Origin: Bacillota bacterium
Lineage (GTDB): Bacteria; Bacillota; Clostridia; Acetivibrionales; DSM-1351
DNA length: 12,251 nt
Direction: 5' to 3'
Assembly: GCA_023395575.1 (NCBI GenBank)
Contig: JAEWZA010000225.1
Coordinates: 1 to 12,251 of the forward strand
Below the pieces are notes generated by a model. It did not search any database and was not told the DNA's origin. It saw nothing but the letters and a program-made list of their open reading frames with translations. Made by a program: the position numbers and the translations under genes. This document shows positions 6,567 to 12,251 of the stretch, in pieces. How positions within the stretch are numbered: the first letter of the stretch is position 1; each line of letters opens with the position of its first letter.

Positions 6567-6880
6567 GGAACTGTTGCAAAACAAGAAATAATATATATGA
6601 ACAATAAACTGCCTAAATAGTACTCCCATGCAGTATATACTATTGCTTGCTCTTGAAATTGACGATGAATTCATTTCGGTGAAGAACAAGCACTTCCGCC
6701 GACCGGATAACACAAGGCATTCCTGTCTTTTGTTATCCGGTCGGCTACTTTAGTTCTGCTGTGTCGCTACAATATTGTTCTTCATCTATAATTTCTAGCA
6801 TCAATTTCTAACCGAGCTTAGATATATATTGTACTTGCTTACTATTTTCTGCAATAAGACATCAGTATAGATAAATTCCC
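6567..6880 (+). repeat. Structured non-coding repeat element, copy B
   Basis: The plus-strand counterpart of copy A at roughly three-quarters identity by eye. Its hairpin pairs are: 6615-6622 with 6840-6847 (8/8); 6649-6652 with 6814-6817; 6655-6662 with 6801-6808 (8/8); 6680-6689 with 6775-6784 (10/10). The apex is a perfect 15-base-pair GC-rich stem, GCCGACCGGATAACA (6698-6712) with 6731-6745. It has an 18-base loop (CAAGGCATTCCTGTCTTT) whose sequence is shared with copy A although the stem bases differ. The left edge has GGAACTGTTGCAAAACAA (6567-6584), 15 of 18 identical to the left edge of copy A and like an IS6-family end. In both copies exactly 30 bases separate TGTTGCAAAACAA from the hairpin arm. 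No open reading frame. It lies 3' of the YvlD-like gene in sense orientation. Confidence 0.8.
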
Positions 6881-6906
6881 AAAAAAAATGTCCCTCGTAA
6901 GGGACA
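6881..6906 (-). terminator. Orphan intrinsic terminator on the minus strand
   Basis: TGTCCCT (6889-6895) and AGGGACA (6900-6906) form a perfect 7-base-pair stem with loop CGTA. On the minus strand this is followed directly by eight T residues (6888-6881). It would stop a transcript coming from the right, yet no minus-strand gene exists between here and the M23 peptidase. It abuts the right edge of repeat copy B. Confidence 0.7.
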
Positions 6907-7411
6907 AATCACAATGTATTAATTGAATCAGTTTGCCGTTATTATAAGTATTCCACACATATATATATTTAAACCTTTATTTTCCAATTATTTTTTTTAT
7001 AATGTTATTATCAGAATTGCAAATCTATTTATAATCTGATCTCCCATCGTTCTTAACACTAATTTCTTGCAACTATAAATATAAACTGAAATTCTAATTT
7101 TCGCAAAAAGTATTGCAACATTATTTTAATAATGTTATAAAGAAAGTAGTATTTTTTATTTTTTGTTGAAAATTTTTTAGTTATGTTCATTTTTCTTATT
7201 TTTTTCTGTACTACCATTTATTAGCCAATTACTATTGACTGCAGGTGATACTTTTGTTTGGGACTGAGACCTTCTATATATAATTCATAAATACCCAAAC
7301 TGTTGGTTAAAATACAATGGATTTATTTCCTCTAATAGGCAGAAATAAGCACTGAATGGTTTCGTATACTAAATATTTAAAACTGTAAATAAAGAACGGT
7401 GGTATTTACTA
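6907..7411. other. 505-base AT-rich non-coding region upstream of the M23 peptidase
   Basis: No gene was found on either strand. Visible items are a 9+2+9 inverted repeat AACATTATTttAATAATGTT (7117-7136), the 10-base direct repeat ATAATGTTAT (6999-7008 and 7129-7138), a T-rich tract (about 7149-7208), and a possible promoter for the peptidase (7254-7282). Its left end meets a minus-strand terminator, so a short antisense or small RNA may start here, but no convincing minus promoter is seen. Confidence 0.5.
7254..7282 (+). promoter_or_regulatory. Possible vegetative promoter of the M23 peptidase-bactofilin operon
   Basis: TTGTTT (7254-7259), a 17-base spacer, and TATATA (7277-7282, within TATATAAT). 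It would give a leader of about 120 bases. The -35 is a partial match to TTGACA, so this is tentative. Confidence 0.35.
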
Positions 7412-8362
7412 ATGAATTTTTCAAGTATTATCAAAAAACTAAATAAGACCTACTCAATAGTTATAATTCCAAATAGTAACGATAGTGTTAAGAAGTATTC
7501 CATTAAAGCACCCTTTGCAAAAATATTAGCTGCCTTGCTATTAGTTCTTTCAATTTCATTTTCAGTATATATCATTAATTTGTCACAGAACAATGTACAA
7601 GCTAAAGAGTTAAGCAAAGAAGAATTGCAGGATCAGATAGAAAACTTATCACTATCGCTTATTGAACAAAATGATGTGTTGATAGCAAGTAATAATCAAA
7701 TAAAAGCTTTGCAATCAAATGAGGCTGCTAGTAAGCAAAAAATTAATGAGTTTACTACGATGTATAAACAAATAGCTGATAATTATATATCAAAATCTGA
7801 TAGAGGTTCTACTCCCAAAAGCAGGAGCACGAGCCAAGTAGGCTTAGACTTGATCAAGCTAAATAGTATTGTAGAACAATTAAATAAAAATTTTAATTCA
7901 GATGAACAATTGCTTAGTGAACTAAAAAGTTCAAAAGAAAAACTTGAAAAGGTAGTTAATGCTATTCCAACCTTGGTTCCTGCATCAGGAAAAATCAGTT
8001 CTCCTTTTGGTATGAGGAACCACCCCATTAAAAAAGTTAATAAAGAACACGACGGTGTTGATATAGACTCGTCTAAAGGAGATCCAATATTAGCATCCGC
8101 TGCAGGTATTGTTGAGTTCTCAGGATATTCCAATGGATATGGTTACAATGTTATAATAGATCATGGAAATGGTTATCGTACATTATATGCCCACTCTTCA
8201 AAGCTATTAGTAAAGAAAGGTGATCGTATAGATAAAGGTCAAAAAATAGCATTAGTGGGTAGTACAGGCTTAAGCACAGGACCTCACCTGCATTTTGAAA
8301 TTAGAATTAATAATATTCCTGTCGACCCAACTGAGTATGTTGATTTTAATTCAAGCAAATAA
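7412..8362 (+). CDS. Membrane-anchored M23 (LytM-type) peptidoglycan endopeptidase
   Basis: A 316-residue zinc metallopeptidase expected to cleave peptide cross-links of peptidoglycan on the outer face of the membrane. It has a short cytoplasmic N-terminus, one membrane helix (about 36-56), a coiled-coil-like extracellular region (about 66-185, rich in Glu, Gln, Lys and Leu), and the M23 domain (about 190-310). Metal and catalytic residues are all present: H213 and D217 in KEHDGVDID, H261 in YAHSS, and H292 and H294 in PHLHFEI. GGTGG lies eight bases before the ATG. The bactofilin gene follows after 82 bases with no terminator, so the two are probably co-transcribed. M23 peptidases of this architecture are known partners of bactofilins in cell-shape control. 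Catalytic competence is well supported; the shape role here is inferred from context. Confidence 0.93.
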   Translation: MNFSSIIKKLNKTYSIVIIPNSNDSVKKYSIKAPFAKILAALLLVLSISFSVYIINLSQNNVQAKELSKEELQDQIENLSLSLIEQNDVLIASNNQIKALQSNEAASKQKINEFTTMYKQIADNYISKSDRGSTPKSRSTSQVGLDLIKLNSIVEQLNKNFNSDEQLLSELKSSKEKLEKVVNAIPTLVPASGKISSPFGMRNHPIKKVNKEHDGVDIDSSKGDPILASAAGIVEFSGYSNGYGYNVIIDHGNGYRTLYAHSSKLLVKKGDRIDKGQKIALVGSTGLSTGPHLHFEIRINNIPVDPTEYVDFNSSK

Positions 8363-8431
8363 ATATAGTTTAAAATATAAATAGTATTTATTAGTTATCA
8401 TTAATTTGAAATAATTTAATACAAACTTTAA

Positions 8432-8437
8432 GGGAGG
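8432..8437 (+). promoter_or_regulatory. Ribosome binding site supporting a TTG start for the bactofilin
   Basis: GGGAGG, seven bases before the TTG at 8445. No in-frame ATG occurs before the conserved domain begins, so the strong site and spacing decide the TTG start. Confidence 0.8.
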
Positions 8438-8444
8438 AAAGACA

Positions 8445-8876
8445 TTGTTTAATAGACAGACAGATTTTGAAAAAGCAACCTTTGATACCTTAATTGGTTC
8501 AAATACAGAATTAATAGGAGATATTAATTCTAAAGGAATTATCAGAATAGATGGCAAATTAACAGGAAATATTTCTGTTCAAGGCGACCTTTTTATAGGT
8601 GAAGCTGCTAGCATTAAAGGTAATGTCACAGCATCAAATATTCATGTTGCAGGTAGCATTGATGGAGATGTTTCCTCTTCAGGTTTGCTTAAACTTTTAT
8701 CTACAGCAAAATTGATGGGAGATATCCAAGTAAAATCCTTTATATGTGAAGAAGGCAGTCTATTTGACGGAAATTGTAAAATGCTTGAAAACCAGACTTC
8801 AAAATCATTATTGATGGGTAAAAAGAAAGATTATAAGAAGAGCTCTGTTATTGACGAAGGCCAAACAGAAATGTAA
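8445..8876 (+). CDS. Bactofilin (polymer-forming cytoskeletal protein)
   Basis: A 143-residue self-polymerising cytoskeletal protein, expected to sit on the inner face of the membrane. Residues about 14-113 form the right-handed beta-helix domain, seen as short repeating hydrophobic-Gly units (LIGDINSKGIIRIDGKLTGN, then VQGDLFIGEAASIKGN, then VAGSIDGDVSSSG). The N-terminal tail is about 13 residues and the C-terminal tail (about 118-143) is charged and Lys/Ser-rich; both are disordered in this family. No membrane helix is present. The start is a TTG with a strong GGGAGG seven bases upstream. It sits directly behind the M23 endopeptidase gene, a pairing seen in several phyla, where the bactofilin filament positions the hydrolase. 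The probable terminator lies about 200 bases downstream (9074-9113). Confidence 0.92.
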   Translation: MFNRQTDFEKATFDTLIGSNTELIGDINSKGIIRIDGKLTGNISVQGDLFIGEAASIKGNVTASNIHVAGSIDGDVSSSGLLKLLSTAKLMGDIQVKSFICEEGSLFDGNCKMLENQTSKSLLMGKKKDYKKSSVIDEGQTEM

Positions 8877-8949
8877 TTTACCTCAACTTTCAGATGAAAA
8901 GTAGAGTAATACTTAAGATTACCAATGATGGCTTGTTGTGCGCAAACTA

Positions 8950-8988
8950 AATTATCAAATGAAATTATTTACTTTTCATTTGATAATT
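8950..8988. repeat. 15-base-pair perfect AT-rich hairpin downstream of the bactofilin
   Basis: AATTATCAAATGAAA (8950-8964) and TTTCATTTGATAATT (8974-8988) are perfectly complementary around the 9-base loop TTATTTACT. The plus strand has no T-run after it (CTACCACACC follows), so it is not a standard terminator. It may stabilise the 3' end of the upstream mRNA or be a binding site; the role is unknown. Confidence 0.6.
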
Positions 8989-9073
8989 CTACCACACCTG
9001 ATATATTAGGCTTTAAGCATTATATTCAACTGAGAAGTTTGAGTTAGAAATTTATATTAATAGCTATATTGAG

Positions 9074-9113
9074 ATACTCCATGTCAAATGTAAAATGAAA
9101 TGGAGTATTTTTT
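9074..9113 (+). terminator. Intrinsic terminator of the M23 peptidase-bactofilin transcript
   Basis: ATACTCCAT (9074-9082) and ATGGAGTAT (9100-9108) form a perfect 9-base-pair stem with a 17-base loop, followed by TTTTTT (9108-9113). It is about 200 bases past the bactofilin stop. The minus strand lacks a T-run, so it works in the plus direction only. Confidence 0.75.
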
Positions 9114-9394
9114 GAAAAATTACAATTACGCACTCCAAAGAATATACATGATTACAGTATGAAAGTAGCTTGCTCTGGGAAATAGAGAAATAAATTCTTA
9201 TTTATGTGGTTTTGTTCCGTTATCAATATGTAAACATAGTTCATAAAAAATTGTGCTTCTTCGAGCTGATAAGGCCTCCACTATCAAATAGCTTATTTGC
9301 TACGTAATTCTATGTCCATCCACGCCATAAAACACTATAAGAATATGTACCCTAATTGACTTTTAGCAAAAATTATACACTTGTCATCTATTTG

Positions 9395-9403
9395 TGATAT
9401 AAT
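9395..9403 (+). promoter_or_regulatory. Extended -10 promoter of the penicillin-binding protein gene
   Basis: TGATATAAT is a perfect TGnTATAAT extended -10 box. No good -35 lies 16-18 bases upstream, which fits an extended -10 promoter. The start would be near 9410, giving a leader of about 90 bases. TTGTC (9381-9385) and GACAA (9410-9414) form a short inverted repeat around the box, which may be chance. Confidence 0.55.
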
Positions 9404-9500
9404 GTCCTAGACAAATATTTATTTATTTCCTATATTCACTAACTCACATAGGGAGATACTCAACTTATATATTTTGTGATTTTGGTTATGGAGGTTATGT

Positions 9501-11990
9501 ATGAAATCGAATGAAAATACTGCTTCAGGCAGAAGTGAGCAAAAAAAGAAGATAAAGAAAAAAAGCACATATTCTCAATTTGCTCTCGCTGTTTTGAAAA
9601 CAGTAGTTGTTATCTTTATATCAATAGGATGCACCTTTGCAGGTATATTAGGAGGCGCTTGCCTTGGTTATTTAAAAAGCGCTGATGCAATAACACCTGA
9701 TCAACTGGAATTGACTAAACTTACTTCTTTTATATATGATTCAGACGGCGCTGAGATAGCTCAGATTAAAGGCAGTGAGAACAGAGTTGTCGTTGTTCAT
9801 TCAGAAATTCCTGATAATTTGAGAAATGCATTTATTGCAATTGAGGATAAGAATTTTTATAATCATGGAGGCGTTGACAGCAAAAGATTTGTGAAGGCTG
9901 CTATTAGTTATATAATACATTTTGGAGATGCTTCCTTTGGTGGTAGTACCATCACTCAACAATTAGTTAAAAATATTACAGGCAATGAAGATACCACAAT
10001 AAAAAGAAAAGTACAAGAAGCATGGCAAGCTATTCAGCTTGAAAGTAATCTATCAAAAGATCAAATTCTTGATAATTACATGAATCGTATTACTACAGGT
10101 TCAGGCTGCTATGGAGTACAGGCTGCTGCAAAAAAGTTCTTTAATAAGGATGTGAAGGACTTATCGCTTGCAGAATGTGCAAGTATCGCAGGTGTTACAA
10201 AATCTCCTGGATATTATGATCCTACCTTGGGTGAGAATAATAAAAAAAGGAACAAAGACCGTCAGGAAATTATTTTGGGAGCAATGCTGGATCAAGGTAA
10301 AATTACTCAAAACGAATATAATGAAGCTATTGCAGAAGAACTAAAAATCTATGAAAGTAATGTAGATGAGAATGTTTCTGTTAATAATGTTCAGAGTTAT
10401 TTTGTTGACTATGTTCTGACTCAAGTTCAAAAAGATTTAATGGAAAAGTACAATATTTCAAGTGATGCTGCAAATATAAAGATTTATAACAGTGGCTTGA
10501 AAATATATACCACTCAAGACACCAAAATTCAGAAGATAATGAATGAAGAATTCACAAATATAGAAAATTTTCCAGTAAATAAAAAGATTAGCAATCCCGA
10601 TATGCAGGCTCAATCTGCAATGCTTGTTTTAGACCCTACTACAGGACAAATTCGTGGTATGTATGGAGCATATGGATATAAAAAAGGAAATTTCACTCTT
10701 AACAGAGCTACTTCTATGAAAAGACAGCCTGGTTCAAGCTTTAAGCCAATAGCTGTTTATGGACCAGCAATAGACTTAGGCTTAATAACACCTGCAACTG
10801 TTGTAGATGATGTTCCAATTTATCTTGATCCACAAAACCCAACTACACCATATCCTAAAAACTCCGAATCAAGTTTTAGAGGCCTTTCTACAATAAGAAG
10901 CGGTATTAGGAGCTCCATAAATGTTGTAGCAGCGAAAGTTTTTATGGATTATTTAGGTGCTGATAAATCAATTGCATACCTTAAGAAGGCAAATATTGAT
11001 AGATCTAAAGAAGGCTATGTTTCTATGGCTCTTGGTGGTCTTAATGAAGGTGTCAATCCATTAGTTATGTCCTCTGCATATGTTCCCTTTGTCAATAATG
11101 GTGTCTATCTTGAACCAATTTCATACACAAAGGTAACTGATGAAAGTGGAAATATAGTACTTGATAAGACTGAAACTCAAAAAAAGAACATTGTTTATAA
11201 AGAAACAACTGCCTTTCTTATGACTAATATGATGAGAGATGTTGTTACATCTGGTACAGCTGCTTCAGGCGGACTAGGAACTGTTAAAAACTCAGCCGGA
11301 AAGGTTATACCCACTGCAGGAAAAACTGGTACCACCAACGATAATTACGACAAATGGTTTGTTGGATATTCACCTTATTATGTAGGTGCTACATGGTATG
11401 GATACAATAATCCAAAATCATTAAAAAACTCTGAGTACAATCAATCCCTTACATTATGGAATAAAGTAATGAATAGGATACATGCTGACTTAGAGGTTAA
11501 AGACTTCCAACAACCTGGGGGAATTGTAAAGAAATCCATATGCATATATTCAGGTAAATTACCCGGTGATCATTGTAGCCAAGACCCTAGAGGCAATGCA
11601 ATTAGAACCGAATATTTTGCTAAAGGTACAGAACCTACAGATACCTGCGATGTCCATGTACTTGCAAAAGTGGATACTACTAGCAAAGACATATACGGCA
11701 GACCATTGTTAGCAAATGAACATTGTCCTGCTTCATCAGTACAAGAAAGAGTATTTATTCAGAGACCAGTTCCTTATCTTCCTAAAGATCCATCTTTAGT
11801 GTCAAAGATTAAGGATTGGATATATGAAATTCCTCAAGGTGAATATTGTCCTATCCACAGTGCCTCTAGTATTGTAGGACCTCCACCTAACTCTTCGCAA
11901 GGAGCAAATACTCAATCCCAACAAGTTGGTCAGGGCTCCAATTTAGATATCCCTTTTTTGCCAGACGAGGACATGGACGTTATTCCATAA
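9501..11990 (+). CDS. Class A penicillin-binding protein (PBP1A-type glycosyltransferase/transpeptidase)
   Basis: A bifunctional peptidoglycan synthase of 829 residues. It has a Lys-rich cytoplasmic tail (1-26), one membrane helix (about 27-57), and a GT51 glycosyltransferase domain (about 75-250) with IEDKNFYNHGG (catalytic E115), FGGSTITQQLVKN (146-158) and KRKVQEAW (second Glu E173). The penicillin-binding transpeptidase domain (about 370-640) has SSFK (nucleophile S412, K415), SIN (S472-N474) and KTGTT (608-612). All catalytic residues are present. The tail beyond 665 holds five cysteines (C681, C692, C716, C742, C783), including GDHC and PTDTC, and ends in a Gln/Ser/Pro-rich acidic segment, as in other clostridial PBP1A proteins. 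GGAGG lies six bases before the ATG, and its own extended -10 promoter precedes it. It follows the M23-bactofilin operon on the same strand and is convergent with proB. It makes the wall that the neighbouring hydrolase remodels. Confidence 0.95.
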   Translation: MKSNENTASGRSEQKKKIKKKSTYSQFALAVLKTVVVIFISIGCTFAGILGGACLGYLKSADAITPDQLELTKLTSFIYDSDGAEIAQIKGSENRVVVVHSEIPDNLRNAFIAIEDKNFYNHGGVDSKRFVKAAISYIIHFGDASFGGSTITQQLVKNITGNEDTTIKRKVQEAWQAIQLESNLSKDQILDNYMNRITTGSGCYGVQAAAKKFFNKDVKDLSLAECASIAGVTKSPGYYDPTLGENNKKRNKDRQEIILGAMLDQGKITQNEYNEAIAEELKIYESNVDENVSVNNVQSYFVDYVLTQVQKDLMEKYNISSDAANIKIYNSGLKIYTTQDTKIQKIMNEEFTNIENFPVNKKISNPDMQAQSAMLVLDPTTGQIRGMYGAYGYKKGNFTLNRATSMKRQPGSSFKPIAVYGPAIDLGLITPATVVDDVPIYLDPQNPTTPYPKNSESSFRGLSTIRSGIRSSINVVAAKVFMDYLGADKSIAYLKKANIDRSKEGYVSMALGGLNEGVNPLVMSSAYVPFVNNGVYLEPISYTKVTDESGNIVLDKTETQKKNIVYKETTAFLMTNMMRDVVTSGTAASGGLGTVKNSAGKVIPTAGKTGTTNDNYDKWFVGYSPYYVGATWYGYNNPKSLKNSEYNQSLTLWNKVMNRIHADLEVKDFQQPGGIVKKSICIYSGKLPGDHCSQDPRGNAIRTEYFAKGTEPTDTCDVHVLAKVDTTSKDIYGRPLLANEHCPASSVQERVFIQRPVPYLPKDPSLVSKIKDWIYEIPQGEYCPIHSASSIVGPPPNSSQGANTQSQQVGQGSNLDIPFLPDEDMDVIP

Positions 11991-12019
11991 AGCAATGAGT
12001 ATAACAAAAGTTTAAATAA

Positions 12020-12069
12020 AAAGTGCACAGAGAGTGAAAGAATAAAATCTAACATTCTCTGTGCACTTT
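12020..12069. terminator. Strong bidirectional terminator between the PBP gene and proB
   Basis: AAAGTGCACAGAGA (12020-12033) and TCTCTGTGCACTTT (12056-12069) form a perfect 14-base-pair stem with a 22-base loop. It is flanked by a T-rich stretch on the plus side (AATTTTGATTTTATTT) and, on the minus strand, by TTTTTATTTAAA. It lies 30 bases after the PBP stop and 15 bases after the proB stop, so it should end both convergent transcripts. Confidence 0.85.
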
Positions 12070-12083
12070 AATTTTGATTTTAT

Positions 12084-12251
12084 TTACTTACCATTTCCAA
12101 CAAAAATGGTGCCAAGCTCCTGTCCATTAATTATATCCATAATTATTTCAGGGTTACTTCCATTTGTTAAAACTACGTTTACTCCTGATCTTGTAGCAAT
12201 TTTTGCAGCTTTTAGCTTTGTGACCATTCCTCCAGTTCCTCTCTTTGTACC
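12084..12251 (-). CDS. proB: Glutamate 5-kinase, C-terminal fragment (runs off the right edge)
   Basis: The last 55 residues of a minus-strand gene are visible, ending in TAA at 12084. They read GTKRGTGGMVTKLKAAKIAT and onward to ELGTIFVGNGK. The motif GTGGM.TKL.AA..A is the conserved amino-acid-kinase segment of glutamate 5-kinase, which phosphorylates glutamate in the first step of proline synthesis. The protein ends just after the ELGT.F segment, so it lacks the C-terminal PUA domain found in the longer enterobacterial form; this is common among shorter Firmicute enzymes. It is convergent with the PBP gene and shares its terminator. The N-terminal part lies outside the window, and a proA partner cannot be seen. 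Confidence 0.88.
   Translation of the reverse strand, partial: GTKRGTGGMVTKLKAAKIATRSGVNVVLTNGSNPEIIMDIINGQELGTIFVGNGK

Larger units (their letters stand above)
8877..9500. other. 624-base intergenic region between bactofilin and the penicillin-binding protein
   Basis: It contains no gene. From left to right it holds a 15-base-pair AT-rich hairpin (8950-8988), an intrinsic terminator (9074-9113), about 280 bases in which nothing convincing was seen, an extended -10 promoter (9395-9403), and the PBP ribosome site GGAGG (9490-9494). The 200 bases between the bactofilin stop and the terminator could be a long 3' untranslated region or a small RNA. Confidence 0.6.

Noticed and set aside
6567..6600. 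GGAAC in repeat copy B as a second ECF promoter
   Set aside because: No CGTC occurs at 16-17 bases; the GGAAC is part of the IS6-like end.
5344..6880. Repeat elements as integron attC sites
   Set aside because: They are imperfect hairpins, but they are far longer than attC sites, lack the paired AAC/GTT core sites at the base, and no integrase gene is visible.
5344..6880. Repeat elements as a CRISPR array, retron or intact insertion sequence
   Set aside because: There are only two inverted copies, no spacers, no reverse transcriptase, and no transposase frame inside or between them.
7210..7400. Riboswitch upstream of the M23 peptidase
   Set aside because: Cell-wall hydrolase genes can carry c-di-AMP riboswitches, but none of the conserved core motifs or an expression-platform terminator could be found here.
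7783..8133. Minus-strand open frame of 116 codons
   Set aside because: Antisense to the M23 peptidase catalytic domain, without a ribosome site or family features.

Overview
The window is AT-rich, double-stranded chromosomal sequence that looks like a Gram-positive, anaerobic, Clostridia-type bacterium. The reasons are strong purine-rich ribosome binding sites, TTG starts beside ATG, a class A PBP with a clostridial-style cysteine-bearing tail, a secreted copper-amine-oxidase-N/beta-propeller protein, a CX2CX2CX7C iron-sulfur flavoprotein, and a ProB that ends without a PUA domain. The exact genus is inference only. No transposase, phage structural gene, CRISPR array, tRNA or rRNA was seen.

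Layout. Positions 1-2403 are minus strand: the first 16 codons of an unrecognised gene (1-49), a 23S rRNA uracil-5-methyltransferase of the RlmD/RlmCD type (244-1638), and an iron-sulfur flavoprotein/NAD(P)H-dependent FMN reductase (1777-2403). A 528-base divergent spacer follows. It holds an ECF-sigma-like promoter (GGAAC-N16-CGTC) pointing at a secreted 773-residue protein with a copper-amine-oxidase-like N-terminal domain and a beta-propeller (2932-5253).

The middle, 5254-7411, is the most unusual part. Two divergent small genes, a 76-residue half-ferritin (minus) and a 119-residue YvlD/Phage_holin_4_2-type membrane protein (plus), are flanked by two inverted, diverged copies of a non-coding element of about 285-310 bases. 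Each copy is itself a long interrupted hairpin, and each lies just 3' of one of the genes in the same sense orientation. Each also carries, at its left edge, an 18-base sequence resembling an IS6-family end (around TGTTGCAAAACAA), exactly 30 bases from the hairpin arm. An orphan minus-strand terminator abuts the second copy. This mirrored cassette is the best candidate for something undescribed.

The right part is a cell-envelope block: a membrane-anchored M23/LytM endopeptidase (7412-8362) and a bactofilin (8445-8876) that look like one operon, then a class A penicillin-binding protein (9501-11990) with its own extended -10 promoter. Bactofilin scaffolds and M23 hydrolases are known to work together in cell-shape control, and the PBP makes the peptidoglycan they remodel. 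A strong bidirectional terminator (12020-12069) separates the PBP from the convergent 3' end of proB (glutamate 5-kinase), which runs off the right edge.
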